Positions 8,893-16,992 of a DNA stretch of 64,000 nucleotides are shown here, one piece after another. The notes beneath the pieces are model-generated. The model was not told the origin of the DNA. It made no database searches and saw only the letters and a program-made list of their open reading frames with translations. The first letter of the stretch is position 1, and each line of letters opens with the position of its first letter. The DNA lies in NCBI RefSeq assembly GCF_002218005.2, contig NZ_AP018678.1, positions 2,046,001-2,110,000 of the forward strand, given 5' to 3'. Origin of the DNA: Vibrio algivorus (GTDB lineage: Bacteria; Pseudomonadota; Gammaproteobacteria; Enterobacterales; Vibrionaceae). The position numbers were made by a program, and so were the translations under genes.

Positions 8893-11142
8893 TTATTTCT
8901 TACCTGCACGTATGAACCCAGCTAAACCTTTCTGCTCTAGGTATTGAAACACCAGGTTATAGATATCAGTACCATAGGCTTGTAGCATCGCAGTATTAAC
9001 TAATTGCTGTAATTCTATAGAGTCAGATTTACGTAGAATATATTTAATTCGAGCAACATTGGAGGTATTCATACTCAACGAACGATACCCCATACCAATA
9101 AGCAACAAGGCTCCAACTGGATCCCCTGCTAACTCACCACAAATACACACCGGAAGTTTATATTGTTGGCACATATCATAAATATGTTTGAGCGCCATCA
9201 CGACCGAAGGATGGACGTGTTCGTATACATCCGATACCCGAGAATTATTTCGATCAACCGCCAGTAAATATTGAGTTAAATCATTGGTACCAACTGATAC
9301 AAAGTCCACTTTATGCGCCACTAACGGTAATAAATACAACATAGAAGGCACTTCGAGCATAATACCGATTTGTGGTCGCTGAATATTAGGATCCAACTGC
9401 GACACTTCTTGATAAGCACGTTCTATCAAGACCAGCGATTCATCTATCTCTTGGCATCCCGAAATCATAGGCAGCATAATATTTAAATTACCTAGTCCTG
9501 TACTTGCTTTTAACATAGAGCGTAATTGAATTAAAAAGATGTCAGGATGATCTAAGGTAAAGCGGATGCCACGCCACCCAAGGAAAGGGTTGTCTTCTTC
9601 AATTGGAAAGTAAGGTAGCGCTTTATCACCACCGATATCTAAGGTTCGCATTACCACACGTTTATCGGGATAAGTAGCTAAAATAGTGCGGTATTGTTGG
9701 GTTTGTTCTTCTTCGGAAGGAAAGCGATTATGCAATAAAAAAGAAATTTCAGTACGGTACAGCCCAACCCCATCAACGCCTTGGTTAACCGCAATATTGG
9801 TATCGGCACTAAGACCTGCATTGAGCATAAGCTCAACTCGCTTGCCATCTTGGGTAGCTGCTGGTTGCGATAATTCCTGAGCAACAAGATCAGACAGTTC
9901 TTCTTCTTCATTGGCTAACGATTGATATTCAGCAAGCAGTTGGGCAGCAGGTTCAACAAAGATGTCGCCACTGTAACCATCTACAATACCGAACTTACCC
10001 GATACCGATTCTGGTTTAAGTTGCGCCCCCATGATGGCCGGAATACCAAGCGCACGAGATAAAATCGCCGCATGTGAATTGGCGGCACCTTCCAATGAGA
10101 TAACAGCAAGCAGCTTATCCTTAGGAATAGCGGCTAATATTGAGGCAGTCAGCTCTCTAACGACTAAAATGACCGGGTTTTTAAAACTAGGAGCACGAAC
10201 TTCACTATTGTGTAAGAAATACAATAACCGCTGTCCAAGCTCTTTAATATCGTTGGCTCGCTCTCGCAAATAAGAGTCACTCATGCTGGCAAAGCGCTCA
10301 GCATAAAGCTCAACAACTTGCCTTAAAGCCCAATCCGCTCGATCGCCTTGCTCAATTTGTTTATTCAGATCAGCACGCAGCATAGGATCATGCAATAAGT
10401 GAACAAATAGCTCAAAAATCGCTAAAGTATCTTTATTTAATTCACTATCAAAACGCTTACGCATCCGGCGAAAATCTGCAATCGCACTTTCAATCGCAAG
10501 TGCCAACCATTCTTGCTCTTGGCTAATATCTAAACAAGAAGCCGGTGCGATTTGGGAAAGATCTGGATGAGTGTCATCCCACCAAATTTGACCAATCGCA
10601 ATGCCCGACGAAGCCGCGATACCTTTATAAGAGTGAACTTGATTTTCATTGAGTTGCCACTGACCTTGGGCTTGAGAATGAGCAAGAATCACCGCCAACT
10701 GAGCAGCTAGTGTCACAAGGAAGGATTCTTCTACTTCACTGAATGATCTTGGCGATCGTTGCTGAATGACCAATACGCCCAGAATCTGGCGGCGATGAAT
10801 AATCGGGGTGCCTAAAAAAGATTGGTAAACATTTTCCCCAAGCTCAGGGAAGTATTTAAAATTGGGATGTTTTTGTGCATAAGCAAGGTTAAGAGGTTCG
10901 GCACTACGACGAACCAACCCGACTAAACCTTCTTCAAAAGGAATGTGAATAGTTTGACCAGAAAACTTCAGCCCTTGAGTGGCCATTAGCTCCAAACGAT
11001 TTTGCTCGTTATTGGCTAAATAAACGGTGCAACATTCTGTTTGCATCGCTTTACAAGTATCCTTTACCAAAATATCTAATGCGTGACGAAGATCGTCTGC
11101 TTTAGATACTTGTTCAACGATGTCCCTTAGTTGAATAAGCAT
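8893..11142 (-). CDS. ptsP: PTS-Ntr enzyme I (PtsP)
   Basis: Phosphoenolpyruvate-protein phosphotransferase of the nitrogen-related PTS, which phosphorylates NPr and so signals carbon/nitrogen balance. Domain order in the 749 residues: GAF sensory domain (about 1-150), then the enzyme I phosphohistidine domain with the active-site GAANSHAAILSRALGIPAIMG, then the PEP-binding barrel (VDGVGLYRTEISFLL; VSVGTNDLTQYLLAVDRN; CICGELAGDP). The start ATG is preceded by AAAGGTGG. rppH lies 48 bp upstream on the same strand, matching the rppH-ptsP-lgt-thyA order of enterobacteria. Confidence 0.95.
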   Translation of the reverse strand: MLIQLRDIVEQVSKADDLRHALDILVKDTCKAMQTECCTVYLANNEQNRLELMATQGLKFSGQTIHIPFEEGLVGLVRRSAEPLNLAYAQKHPNFKYFPELGENVYQSFLGTPIIHRRQILGVLVIQQRSPRSFSEVEESFLVTLAAQLAVILAHSQAQGQWQLNENQVHSYKGIAASSGIAIGQIWWDDTHPDLSQIAPASCLDISQEQEWLALAIESAIADFRRMRKRFDSELNKDTLAIFELFVHLLHDPMLRADLNKQIEQGDRADWALRQVVELYAERFASMSDSYLRERANDIKELGQRLLYFLHNSEVRAPSFKNPVILVVRELTASILAAIPKDKLLAVISLEGAANSHAAILSRALGIPAIMGAQLKPESVSGKFGIVDGYSGDIFVEPAAQLLAEYQSLANEEEELSDLVAQELSQPAATQDGKRVELMLNAGLSADTNIAVNQGVDGVGLYRTEISFLLHNRFPSEEEQTQQYRTILATYPDKRVVMRTLDIGGDKALPYFPIEEDNPFLGWRGIRFTLDHPDIFLIQLRSMLKASTGLGNLNIMLPMISGCQEIDESLVLIERAYQEVSQLDPNIQRPQIGIMLEVPSMLYLLPLVAHKVDFVSVGTNDLTQYLLAVDRNNSRVSDVYEHVHPSVVMALKHIYDMCQQYKLPVCICGELAGDPVGALLLIGMGYRSLSMNTSNVARIKYILRKSDSIELQQLVNTAMLQAYGTDIYNLVFQYLEQKGLAGFIRAGKK

Positions 11143-11190
11143 TCACATCCACCTTTATGATCCCTTACCTAGCGACTAACCGGATAAGGA

Positions 11191-11706
11191 TTATCGACGC
11201 ACTTTTCTCTTACCTTTAATTTTAGGCTCTCGAAAAGGCATCGCAATCGAAGCAAACTCTTTCATTGCTCGTCGATATACATCCCTTTTAAAAGAAACCA
11301 CTTGTCTGACTGGGTACCAAAAACTCACCCAACGCCAACCATCAAATTCAGGGGTTCGTCCACGATTCATATTGATGTTTGATTCATCACACTCTAACCG
11401 CAGTAAAAACCATTTCTGTTTTTGGCCAATACACACAGGCTTGGAATCCCATCTCACCAGACGTTTTGGTAATTTATATTTTAACCAATGACGACTGACC
11501 CCAATGATCTTCACATCTTTCTTTGTTAGCCCAACTTCTTCATACAATTCACGAAATAGTGCTTGTTCCGGCGTCTCACCGTCATCAATCCCACCTTGTG
11601 GAAATTGCCAAGAATGCTGCCCGTATCGTTTTGCCCAGAATACCTGACCATGGTTGTTACATATTACAATTCCCACATTTAAGCGGTAACCATCGCCATC
11701 TATCAC
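11191..11706 (-). CDS. rppH: RNA pyrophosphohydrolase RppH
   Basis: Nudix hydrolase that removes pyrophosphate from triphosphorylated 5' ends of mRNA and so triggers RNase E decay. The 171-residue protein has the complete Nudix box GGIDDGETPEQALFRELYEEVGL-type signature (GX5EX7REUXEEXGU) at about residues 38-60 and a basic C-terminal tail (KIKGKRKVRR). It starts with GTG (complement of 11704-11706). It is first in the cluster leading to ptsP, and its promoter must lie in the 607-bp region shared with the divergent mutH. Confidence 0.95.
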   Translation of the reverse strand: MIDGDGYRLNVGIVICNNHGQVFWAKRYGQHSWQFPQGGIDDGETPEQALFRELYEEVGLTKKDVKIIGVSRHWLKYKLPKRLVRWDSKPVCIGQKQKWFLLRLECDESNINMNRGRTPEFDGWRWVSFWYPVRQVVSFKRDVYRRAMKEFASIAMPFREPKIKGKRKVRR

Positions 11707-11750
11707 GGCTAACCTCTAATATAAATCTCTGTTACCAGTGATTTTTTCAC

Positions 11751-12219
11751 ATATCCACAAAAGGGGCAAATTTCAAGTGCACAATATCGTGTTTTTTATT
11801 ACTTAACACCCACTTTTTAATAAACAGAACCCAAATCATAAGTTATCAACACAATACTTGAGTTACTGTGACATTTATTCACTATTTCTGTGAATAAATG
11901 TGTGAAGAAAACGATAAAACAATTAAATGGCTTGTTTAACACTCAAATACAAGTGTTGATCTTTTATACCAAAAACAAATAAAACAATTTAAAAACAATA
12001 TGATAAAAACAGTAAAAGCAATTAAGGACAACTAAAGGATCTTTAGGATCTTTTATAAACACAGATCGGTCAAAGATCCACCATGATTTATACTATCCAC
12101 ATCAGATCATACAAAAGCGCTTAAAAAGGACTCAGACATGTTCTTTTATTGCTACTTATGTGAATAAAGTGATCACCATCACCTTTATTTTTACCATTCA
12201 GAACAAAAGCTGTGGATAA
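11751..12219. other. DARS2-like cluster of DnaA boxes (rppH-mutH intergenic)
   Basis: In E. coli the DnaA-reactivating sequence DARS2 lies in exactly this intergenic region (mutH-ygdP/rppH). Matches to the DnaA box TTATNCACA seen here: perfect on the minus strand at 11889-11897 (TTATTCACA), 12159-12167 (TTATTCACA) and 12211-12219 (TTATCCACA); 8/9 on the plus strand at 11751-11759, 11843-11851, 11875-11883 and 12093-12101. The boxes at 11875 and 11889 face each other inside a perfect 12-bp inverted repeat (ACATTTATTCAC at 11871-11882, GTGAATAAATGT at 11890-11901). Function is inferred from position and box content. I could not identify IHF or Fis sites with confidence. Confidence 0.65.
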
Positions 12220-12306
12220 GTTTACTTAACAATATAATAAGAACGATACAAATAAGATCCTCATAAAAAATCATGTACTATAGAGATCTTGTTTTTTAAT
12301 CAGATC
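11958..12306. other. Cluster of ten GATC (Dam) sites upstream of mutH
   Basis: GATC occurs at 11958, 12038, 12047, 12064, 12075, 12105, 12171, 12256, 12285 and 12303, ten times in 349 bp, where one or two would be expected. Several neighbours are 9-30 bp apart, a spacing compatible with SeqA binding to hemimethylated pairs. Two sites sit in oriC-13-mer-like contexts (GATCTTGTTTTTT at 12285, GATCTTTTATAAA-like at 12047). The last sites flank the mutH start codon. The density is direct observation; methylation-dependent control of mutH or DARS2 is inference. Confidence 0.6.
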
Positions 12307-12313
12307 ATTTGCC

Positions 12314-12988
12314 ATGCCCTTACCACCTAAGACAGAACAAGAATTGATGCAGCGAGCCGAAAAGATCGTCGCTTGTTCTTTTGCTTCTTTAGCGCATAAA
12401 GCAGGCATTACCGTTCCTGAAAACCTCAAACGAGAAAAAGGTTGGGTAGGACAACTACTTGAATGGCATTTAGGTGCTGAATCTGGCAGCAAAGCTCAAC
12501 CAGATTTTGAGCATTTAGGCATTGAATTAAAAACGATTCCGATTGGCTTTAATGGCCAACCTTTGGAAACCACATTTGTGTCTGTTGCGCCTTTAACCGG
12601 AGTAAATGGACTAACCTGGCAAAATAGCCATGTTAAGCACAAACTCGCAAAAGTATTGTGGATCCCAGTTGAAGGGGAACGAGAGATCCCTCTTGCTGAA
12701 CGCCGAGTTGGACGTCCGATCTTATGGTCGCCAAACGAAGAAGAAGAGTATCAACTCAAACAAGATTGGGAAGAGTTGATGGAATTTATCGTGCTAGGAA
12801 AAATAGAACAAATTACAGCTAAGCATGGAGAAGTCATGCAATTACGCCCTAAAGCTGCAAATAGCAAAGTGGTTACAGAGGCCTATAGTGCCAATGGACA
12901 ACCTATCAAGACCTTACCAAGAGGCTTTTATTTACGTAAACAATTCACAGCAAATATTCTGTTAAATCACTTACAAAGATCGTCATAA
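12314..12988 (+). CDS. mutH: DNA mismatch repair endonuclease MutH
   Basis: Methyl-directed endonuclease that nicks the unmethylated strand at hemimethylated GATC sites after activation by MutS and MutL. The 224 residues match family length. The catalytic D-x6-E-x-K motif is seen as Asp64, Glu71 and Lys73 in PDFEHLGIELKT. The start ATG is at 12314. It is divergent from rppH and separated from it by the DARS2-like region. It converges on a small DUF6482-like gene 20 bp past its stop codon; I see no terminator between them. A dam-positive genome is implied. Confidence 0.96.
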   Translation: MPLPPKTEQELMQRAEKIVACSFASLAHKAGITVPENLKREKGWVGQLLEWHLGAESGSKAQPDFEHLGIELKTIPIGFNGQPLETTFVSVAPLTGVNGLTWQNSHVKHKLAKVLWIPVEGEREIPLAERRVGRPILWSPNEEEEYQLKQDWEELMEFIVLGKIEQITAKHGEVMQLRPKAANSKVVTEAYSANGQPIKTLPRGFYLRKQFTANILLNHLQRSS

Positions 12989-13008
12989 GCATCTTTCATA
13001 CTTATCAA

Positions 13009-13317
13009 TTAAGAAGCAAGGTGTAATTCAATATCCTGAAAAAGATCAAGCCCCTCTGCGCCAAACTCATCATAAGCATTGTGCAATCTCAAGTAAGCAC
13101 TAGATAAACCTAATTTTTTAAGCTCATCTTTTACCGACTCTAAAGAGTTAAAGTAGGCTAGCTGATCTTTATCCATTATCGGCTCAAGTCGATGTTTATA
13201 TTCAACAGCAAGTGAATAATGAGAAAGATCAGCGCAACTCACCACAAATACTTTAGGAGGTTCACACTCCTCTTTTTTACTTGCTTGCAACCAATGATCC
13301 AATTGCTGTTTTCTCAT
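13009..13317 (-). CDS. Conserved hypothetical protein (DUF6482-like)
   Basis: Predicted 102-residue soluble protein of unknown function. I place it tentatively in the DUF6482 group of small Vibrio proteins from memory of its general pattern, not from a search. The chosen start is the ATG at 13317 (MRKQQLDHWLQASKK), preceded at ideal distance by GGAGGTAA. A longer frame from 13341 would bury that ribosome binding site. Acidic C-terminus (DEFGAEGLDLFQDIELHLAS), no signal peptide and no membrane segment. It converges on mutH and ends 20 bp from it. Confidence 0.6.
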   Translation of the reverse strand: MRKQQLDHWLQASKKEECEPPKVFVVSCADLSHYSLAVEYKHRLEPIMDKDQLAYFNSLESVKDELKKLGLSSAYLRLHNAYDEFGAEGLDLFQDIELHLAS

Positions 13318-13518
13318 CTTTACCTCCAACCACACACTCACACAATCAATGATGTACGTTCAAATCCCCTAGTGGCTTCAAAGTATAAATTACTTGGCTA
13401 CATTTTTAGTCTAGGACAAAAAATGAACCTTAGCTAACTGACTTACTACTCAAGCTTTTTTGCTATATATTGAGTAAACCTTTTATATGATTTTTCAACG
13501 ATCAGCCAAGGATGTGCA

Positions 13519-14553
13519 ATGAAATATCACAAAATCCCGCACTCTAATTTAGAAGTCAGTAAAATTGCTTTAGGTACAATGACCTATGGTGAACAAAACT
13601 CTCAAAAAGAAGCTTACGAACAATTAGATTATTCGATCGAACGAGGAATAAACCTCATCGATACCGCAGAGATGTACCCTGTTCCCCCCAAACCTAATAC
13701 CCAAGGATCCACTGAGGAGTATATTGGTAATTGGTTAGAAAAATCAGGTAAACGCGAAAAAGTCATTTTGGCGACCAAAGTAGCTGGTCCTGGCCGTATG
13801 TCTCATATTCGTGAAAATATGAGTCTCGATCGTCGTAATATTCACCTTGCAATGGATAGTAGCTTACAACGCCTCAAAACCGACTATGTTGACTTGTACC
13901 AAATACATTGGCCTCAACGTAATAACAACCGCTTTGGACAACTCAACTACCCTCATTTAGATGAACAGCAAGAAGTCACTCTTATCGAAACATTAGAGGC
14001 ATTAGCTGAATTGGTGAAAGCGGGTAAAACTCGTTATATCGGTGTATCCAATGAAACCCCATGGGGAGTAATGACGCTACTACGTTTAGCAGAAAAACAT
14101 GATTTACCAAGGATTATATCGATTCAAAATCCATACAACCTACTCAACCGTAGCTTTGAAATTGGTCTATCAGAAATTAGCCATCATGAAGGTGTAGAAT
14201 TATTGGCTTATTCGCCATTAGCATTTGGGGTATTAAGCGGGAAATATCTCAATGGCTCTCGACCAGATGGAGCTCGTTGTAGTTTATTTGAACGCTTTGT
14301 TCGTTACTTTACGCCACAAGGTGAGGCCGCAACACAAGCCTACATTGATATTGCTAAAAAGCACGGTATTGACCCTGTACAAATGGCATTAGCATTTGTT
14401 AATCAACGTCCATTTGTTGCGTCGAATATTATCGGAGCAACCACAATGGAACAGCTAAAAGCTAACATTGATAGTATCGATACCCAGTTATCTGAAGAGC
14501 TACTGCAAGATCTTTATTCAATAGGTGTGCAATACCCTAATCCTTGTCCATAA
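13519..14553 (+). CDS. tas: NADP(H)-dependent aldo-keto reductase Tas
   Basis: Aldo-keto reductase of the Tas/YghZ-type subfamily, 344 residues. The catalytic tetrad can be placed at Asp48, Tyr53 (DTAEMYP), Lys87 (LATKVAG) and His130 (LYQIHWPQ). The later GVSNETPWG and NIIGATTMEQLKANI stretches belong to substrate and cofactor binding. In E. coli tas is also close to mutH, which supports the assignment; E. coli has ygdQ and ygdR between them and this window does not. The E. coli gene was found as a suppressor of tyrosine auxotrophy; the physiological substrate is unknown. A palindromic element follows 18 bp downstream. Confidence 0.9.
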   Translation: MKYHKIPHSNLEVSKIALGTMTYGEQNSQKEAYEQLDYSIERGINLIDTAEMYPVPPKPNTQGSTEEYIGNWLEKSGKREKVILATKVAGPGRMSHIRENMSLDRRNIHLAMDSSLQRLKTDYVDLYQIHWPQRNNNRFGQLNYPHLDEQQEVTLIETLEALAELVKAGKTRYIGVSNETPWGVMTLLRLAEKHDLPRIISIQNPYNLLNRSFEIGLSEISHHEGVELLAYSPLAFGVLSGKYLNGSRPDGARCSLFERFVRYFTPQGEAATQAYIDIAKKHGIDPVQMALAFVNQRPFVASNIIGATTMEQLKANIDSIDTQLSEELLQDLYSIGVQYPNPCP

Positions 14554-14570
14554 CTCATACTTTCAAAATA

Positions 14571-14672
14571 TATACCCAAGTAACTTCAAGATGTGAGTTT
14601 CAGCAAGAATAAAACAAGCTTTAGGCAAGGATGATAGCTCTGAATTCTGCATCTTGAAGTCACTTGGGTATA
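14571..14672. repeat. Medium copy of palindromic TATACCCAAG element
   Basis: 102-bp element with near-perfect inverted ends (TATACCCAAGTAACTTCAAG / CTTGAAGTCACTTGGGTATA). Read on the minus strand it matches the element at 4876-5142 over the first ~44 and last ~59 bases with only a few mismatches. It lacks about 165 internal bases of that copy. It lies just after the tas stop codon and could fold into a long hairpin in the tas mRNA. Confidence 0.8.
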
Positions 14673-14735
14673 ATGGGAAGTGAGTGATCACTTCCCTTTT
14701 CTGTACGCTGGCGATCTATAACCACCAGCATTCGG

Positions 14736-14990
14736 TTATGTACTCAGTCGAGTCCTAAATATTCGCCGTATTAAAATAACACGGCGCTCAGCTCTATTAA
14801 CCACAACTGGTAATGATTCACCAAGAGGTCGACCTGTAGTATCTAAGCCTATATCTCGTAGTAAGTGATCACTATGCAGAGGTAGTTGGTATTGAGAGCG
14901 ACGAATTTTACGAACCCAAGCATTTTGTTCACGTTTTAAATCCGCTTTAATTAGCAATGTTGCAAGTTGAATATAAATAGAATGACGCAT
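14736..14990 (-). CDS. DUF1127-domain small protein
   Basis: 84-residue basic protein. The central LHSDHLLRDIGLDTTGRPLG is the hallmark of the DUF1127 (YjiS-like) domain. Small DUF1127 proteins have been linked to RNA turnover and phosphate/carbon metabolism in other proteobacteria; no specific role can be assigned here. The start ATG at 14990 is chosen because GGAGAAAATT precedes it; the frame is open further upstream to 15044 without a good ribosome binding site. Another tiny ORF with a very strong ribosome binding site lies 104 bp upstream on the same strand and may be co-transcribed. Confidence 0.7.
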   Translation of the reverse strand: MRHSIYIQLATLLIKADLKREQNAWVRKIRRSQYQLPLHSDHLLRDIGLDTTGRPLGESLPVVVNRAERRVILIRRIFRTRLST

Positions 14991-15094
14991 AATTTTCTCC
15001 AAATAATGAATGGGGAAAACAGCAGCGCAGAAGGGAATAAGCAAAATGATCCTAATGGCTGCTTACTTTCCGCAGCCAAAAGGTTACGGAATAA

Positions 15095-15223
15095 TTAGTT
15101 AATTCGTTTATCAGATAACATGCTTGAACCCATCGACATTACTCGAAGGGAATGAAAAGCATAAGCTAAATGAGTCGCGTTTAGTCGGGCACATACAAAA
15201 ATGTCAGAATATAAATGTTTCAT
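15095..15223 (-). CDS. Putative 42-residue small protein
   Basis: Very short ORF starting at the second of two tandem ATGs (15226 and 15223), six bases after a perfect Shine-Dalgarno AGGAGG (complement of 15230-15235). The product begins MKHLYSDIFVCARLNATHL and ends MLSDKRIN. I do not recognise it. The N-terminus vaguely recalls the start of short DUF1127 proteins, and a DUF1127 gene lies just downstream on the same strand. Support is the ribosome binding site and context only. Confidence 0.45.
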   Translation of the reverse strand: MKHLYSDIFVCARLNATHLAYAFHSLRVMSMGSSMLSDKRIN

Positions 15224-15458
15224 CATGTGCCTCCTAAATAACTAATTAATCCATTTGATATATAAAGTGAAATTCAATTCACGATTAAATTTTAACCAGC
15301 TAAGAAATTTGTTCAACCCTTATTTGCGCAACAAAATAAAAACAACCAATTAACCTAGACACAACCTAAAAATCAGTTAATTATCGCTCAAAAATCAATC
15401 AGCGCTAATCTATTACCATATTATTGATGGTTCCAATGCATCCTTGACCGTTCTCATT

Positions 15459-16793
15459 TCACACTTCTGAAACCAGTTTATGTTTACCAAGCAATCGATA
15501 CATGGTTGCTCGCGATATCTTCAGCTCTTTCGCTGCGAGCGATACTTGCCCATCATGAGCCTCTAATACTTTCACTAGTGCCTCTTTTTCAGAATCTTCT
15601 CTTATCATTTTTAAGGTGCGTGTTTTTTGGCTTTGAGATGGTAAATCAAAATGCTCTAATTCAATCACGATTCCATCAGAAACCAATACGGCTCGTTTAA
15701 CTTGATTAAGCAACTCTCTAACATTGCCTGGCCAATGATATTGCGTCAAAACTTTGAGTGCTTGAGAAGAAAGGCTGCGCGCTTGAGTGTTATATTCTCG
15801 GCTAAATTGCTGAATATAATAATTCACAATACTCGCAATATCACCACATCGTTCTTTCAGGGGGGTAACATGCACTTTGAGAATTTTTAATAGATAAAAG
15901 AGCTCATCAGAAAACTCCGATTCTTGTACTTTTTGCTCAAAATCATTATAGGTTGAAACCATAATTCGAATATCTAACGTTTTTTCACCGTTATCAGTCG
16001 AAATCACTGGATGATTAATAAAGTGTAATAAATGATTTTGTTGGCTTTTCGGTAATGCAGTAATGTCTTTTAGCAGCAAGGTCCCTTGGTCTGCCTCTTC
16101 AAGTTTCGTTTGAAAGCCTGGTGGTTGGCTTGCTCTTTCAAACCCAAACACTTCTCTTTCAAAACGTTTTTCCGATAAAGCACTACAATTCACAACAACA
16201 AAAGGAGCTTTACTACGTGATGATGCATCATGGATTGATTTTGCCACTAGCCGTTTCCCAACCCCTCTTTCGCCCGCAATAATAATATTGGCATCAGTAT
16301 TGGCAATACGTTTGATCTGCTCACGTAAACGTTTGGTCGGTAAAGAGTCACCAACTAAGAGATCTTGGTTATCCAGAATATTTTCTGGCCATACCTTCTT
16401 CTCTATTTTCAGCATTCCTAGCTGATGGCCAATACTGCTCAGTAATAGTTTTTCTGGCATAGGTGAAGTGAAGAAATCGATACAGAAGTTAACAATGAAC
16501 TGGCAAATAGGATCTTGATTAAGTTGATGCTCTTTGATGTAAGCCATCCAACGAACATGTTTATTATTAGTGACTAGGTAGGCTATCGCACTTAAACTGA
16601 AATCGTCATTGGTCAGATCAATCAGCCCAATACACGGACCAATTTGATCGATCATACTTTGACCAAGTCTTAAATCCCCACAACGTTCCACTTTCCAACC
16701 TGCGAGTGCTACCTTTTCATACCAAGTATCGAGTCGCCCTCCAATCACCAAAAGTGAACCAGGTACCGAATCCATTCGGAAATACTTTTCCAT
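15459..16793 (-). CDS. vpsR: VpsR-like NtrC-family response regulator
   Basis: 444-residue regulator resembling Vibrio VpsR, the c-di-GMP-responsive activator of exopolysaccharide and biofilm genes. Domain order: receiver-like domain with Asp59 in CIGLIDL, AAA+ domain with Walker A GERGVGKRLVAKS (about 170-185), C-terminal Fis-type helix-turn-helix (QVSLAAKELKISRATMYRLL). The GAFTGA loop that contacts sigma-54 is absent: the region reads EVFGFERASQPPGFQTK. Walker B has KD (TLLLKDI) in place of the usual DE. V. cholerae VpsR likewise acts with sigma-70. Position directly downstream of lysS, same strand, matches V. cholerae. The start ATG is preceded by AAAGGATACGAT. Confidence 0.88.
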   Translation of the reverse strand: MEKYFRMDSVPGSLLVIGGRLDTWYEKVALAGWKVERCGDLRLGQSMIDQIGPCIGLIDLTNDDFSLSAIAYLVTNNKHVRWMAYIKEHQLNQDPICQFIVNFCIDFFTSPMPEKLLLSSIGHQLGMLKIEKKVWPENILDNQDLLVGDSLPTKRLREQIKRIANTDANIIIAGERGVGKRLVAKSIHDASSRSKAPFVVVNCSALSEKRFEREVFGFERASQPPGFQTKLEEADQGTLLLKDITALPKSQQNHLLHFINHPVISTDNGEKTLDIRIMVSTYNDFEQKVQESEFSDELFYLLKILKVHVTPLKERCGDIASIVNYYIQQFSREYNTQARSLSSQALKVLTQYHWPGNVRELLNQVKRAVLVSDGIVIELEHFDLPSQSQKTRTLKMIREDSEKEALVKVLEAHDGQVSLAAKELKISRATMYRLLGKHKLVSEV

Positions 16794-16946
16794 ATCGTAT
16801 CCTTTCGATTATTTATTAACCAGTTAAGGCATCATACACAGGACAATATTATTAAAGCTATGAAAGGGTTTCTTATTTTTGAGACGAACAGTTTATTTAA
16901 TAAAAATAGACGCTTGGGATGTATTTTGCGAATTTCAGGTAAAAAA

Positions 16947-16970
16947 AACCCACCAATAAAATGGTGGGTT
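16947..16970 (-). terminator. Terminator downstream of lysS
   Basis: 9-bp stem AACCCACCA / TGGTGGGTT with a 6-nt loop, followed on the minus strand by a long T-run (complement of 16941-16948). It separates lysS from vpsR, so vpsR must have its own promoter within about 150 bp. Confidence 0.85.
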
Positions 16971-16992
16971 TTAATGCAATTAAGAATGCCTA

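Noticed and set aside
11707..12313. Replication origin (oriC) because of DnaA boxes, GATC density and AT-rich 13-mer-like stretches
   Set aside because: Gene neighbours (rppH, mutH) are those of DARS2, and no gidA/mnmG, mioC or rctB genes are nearby.
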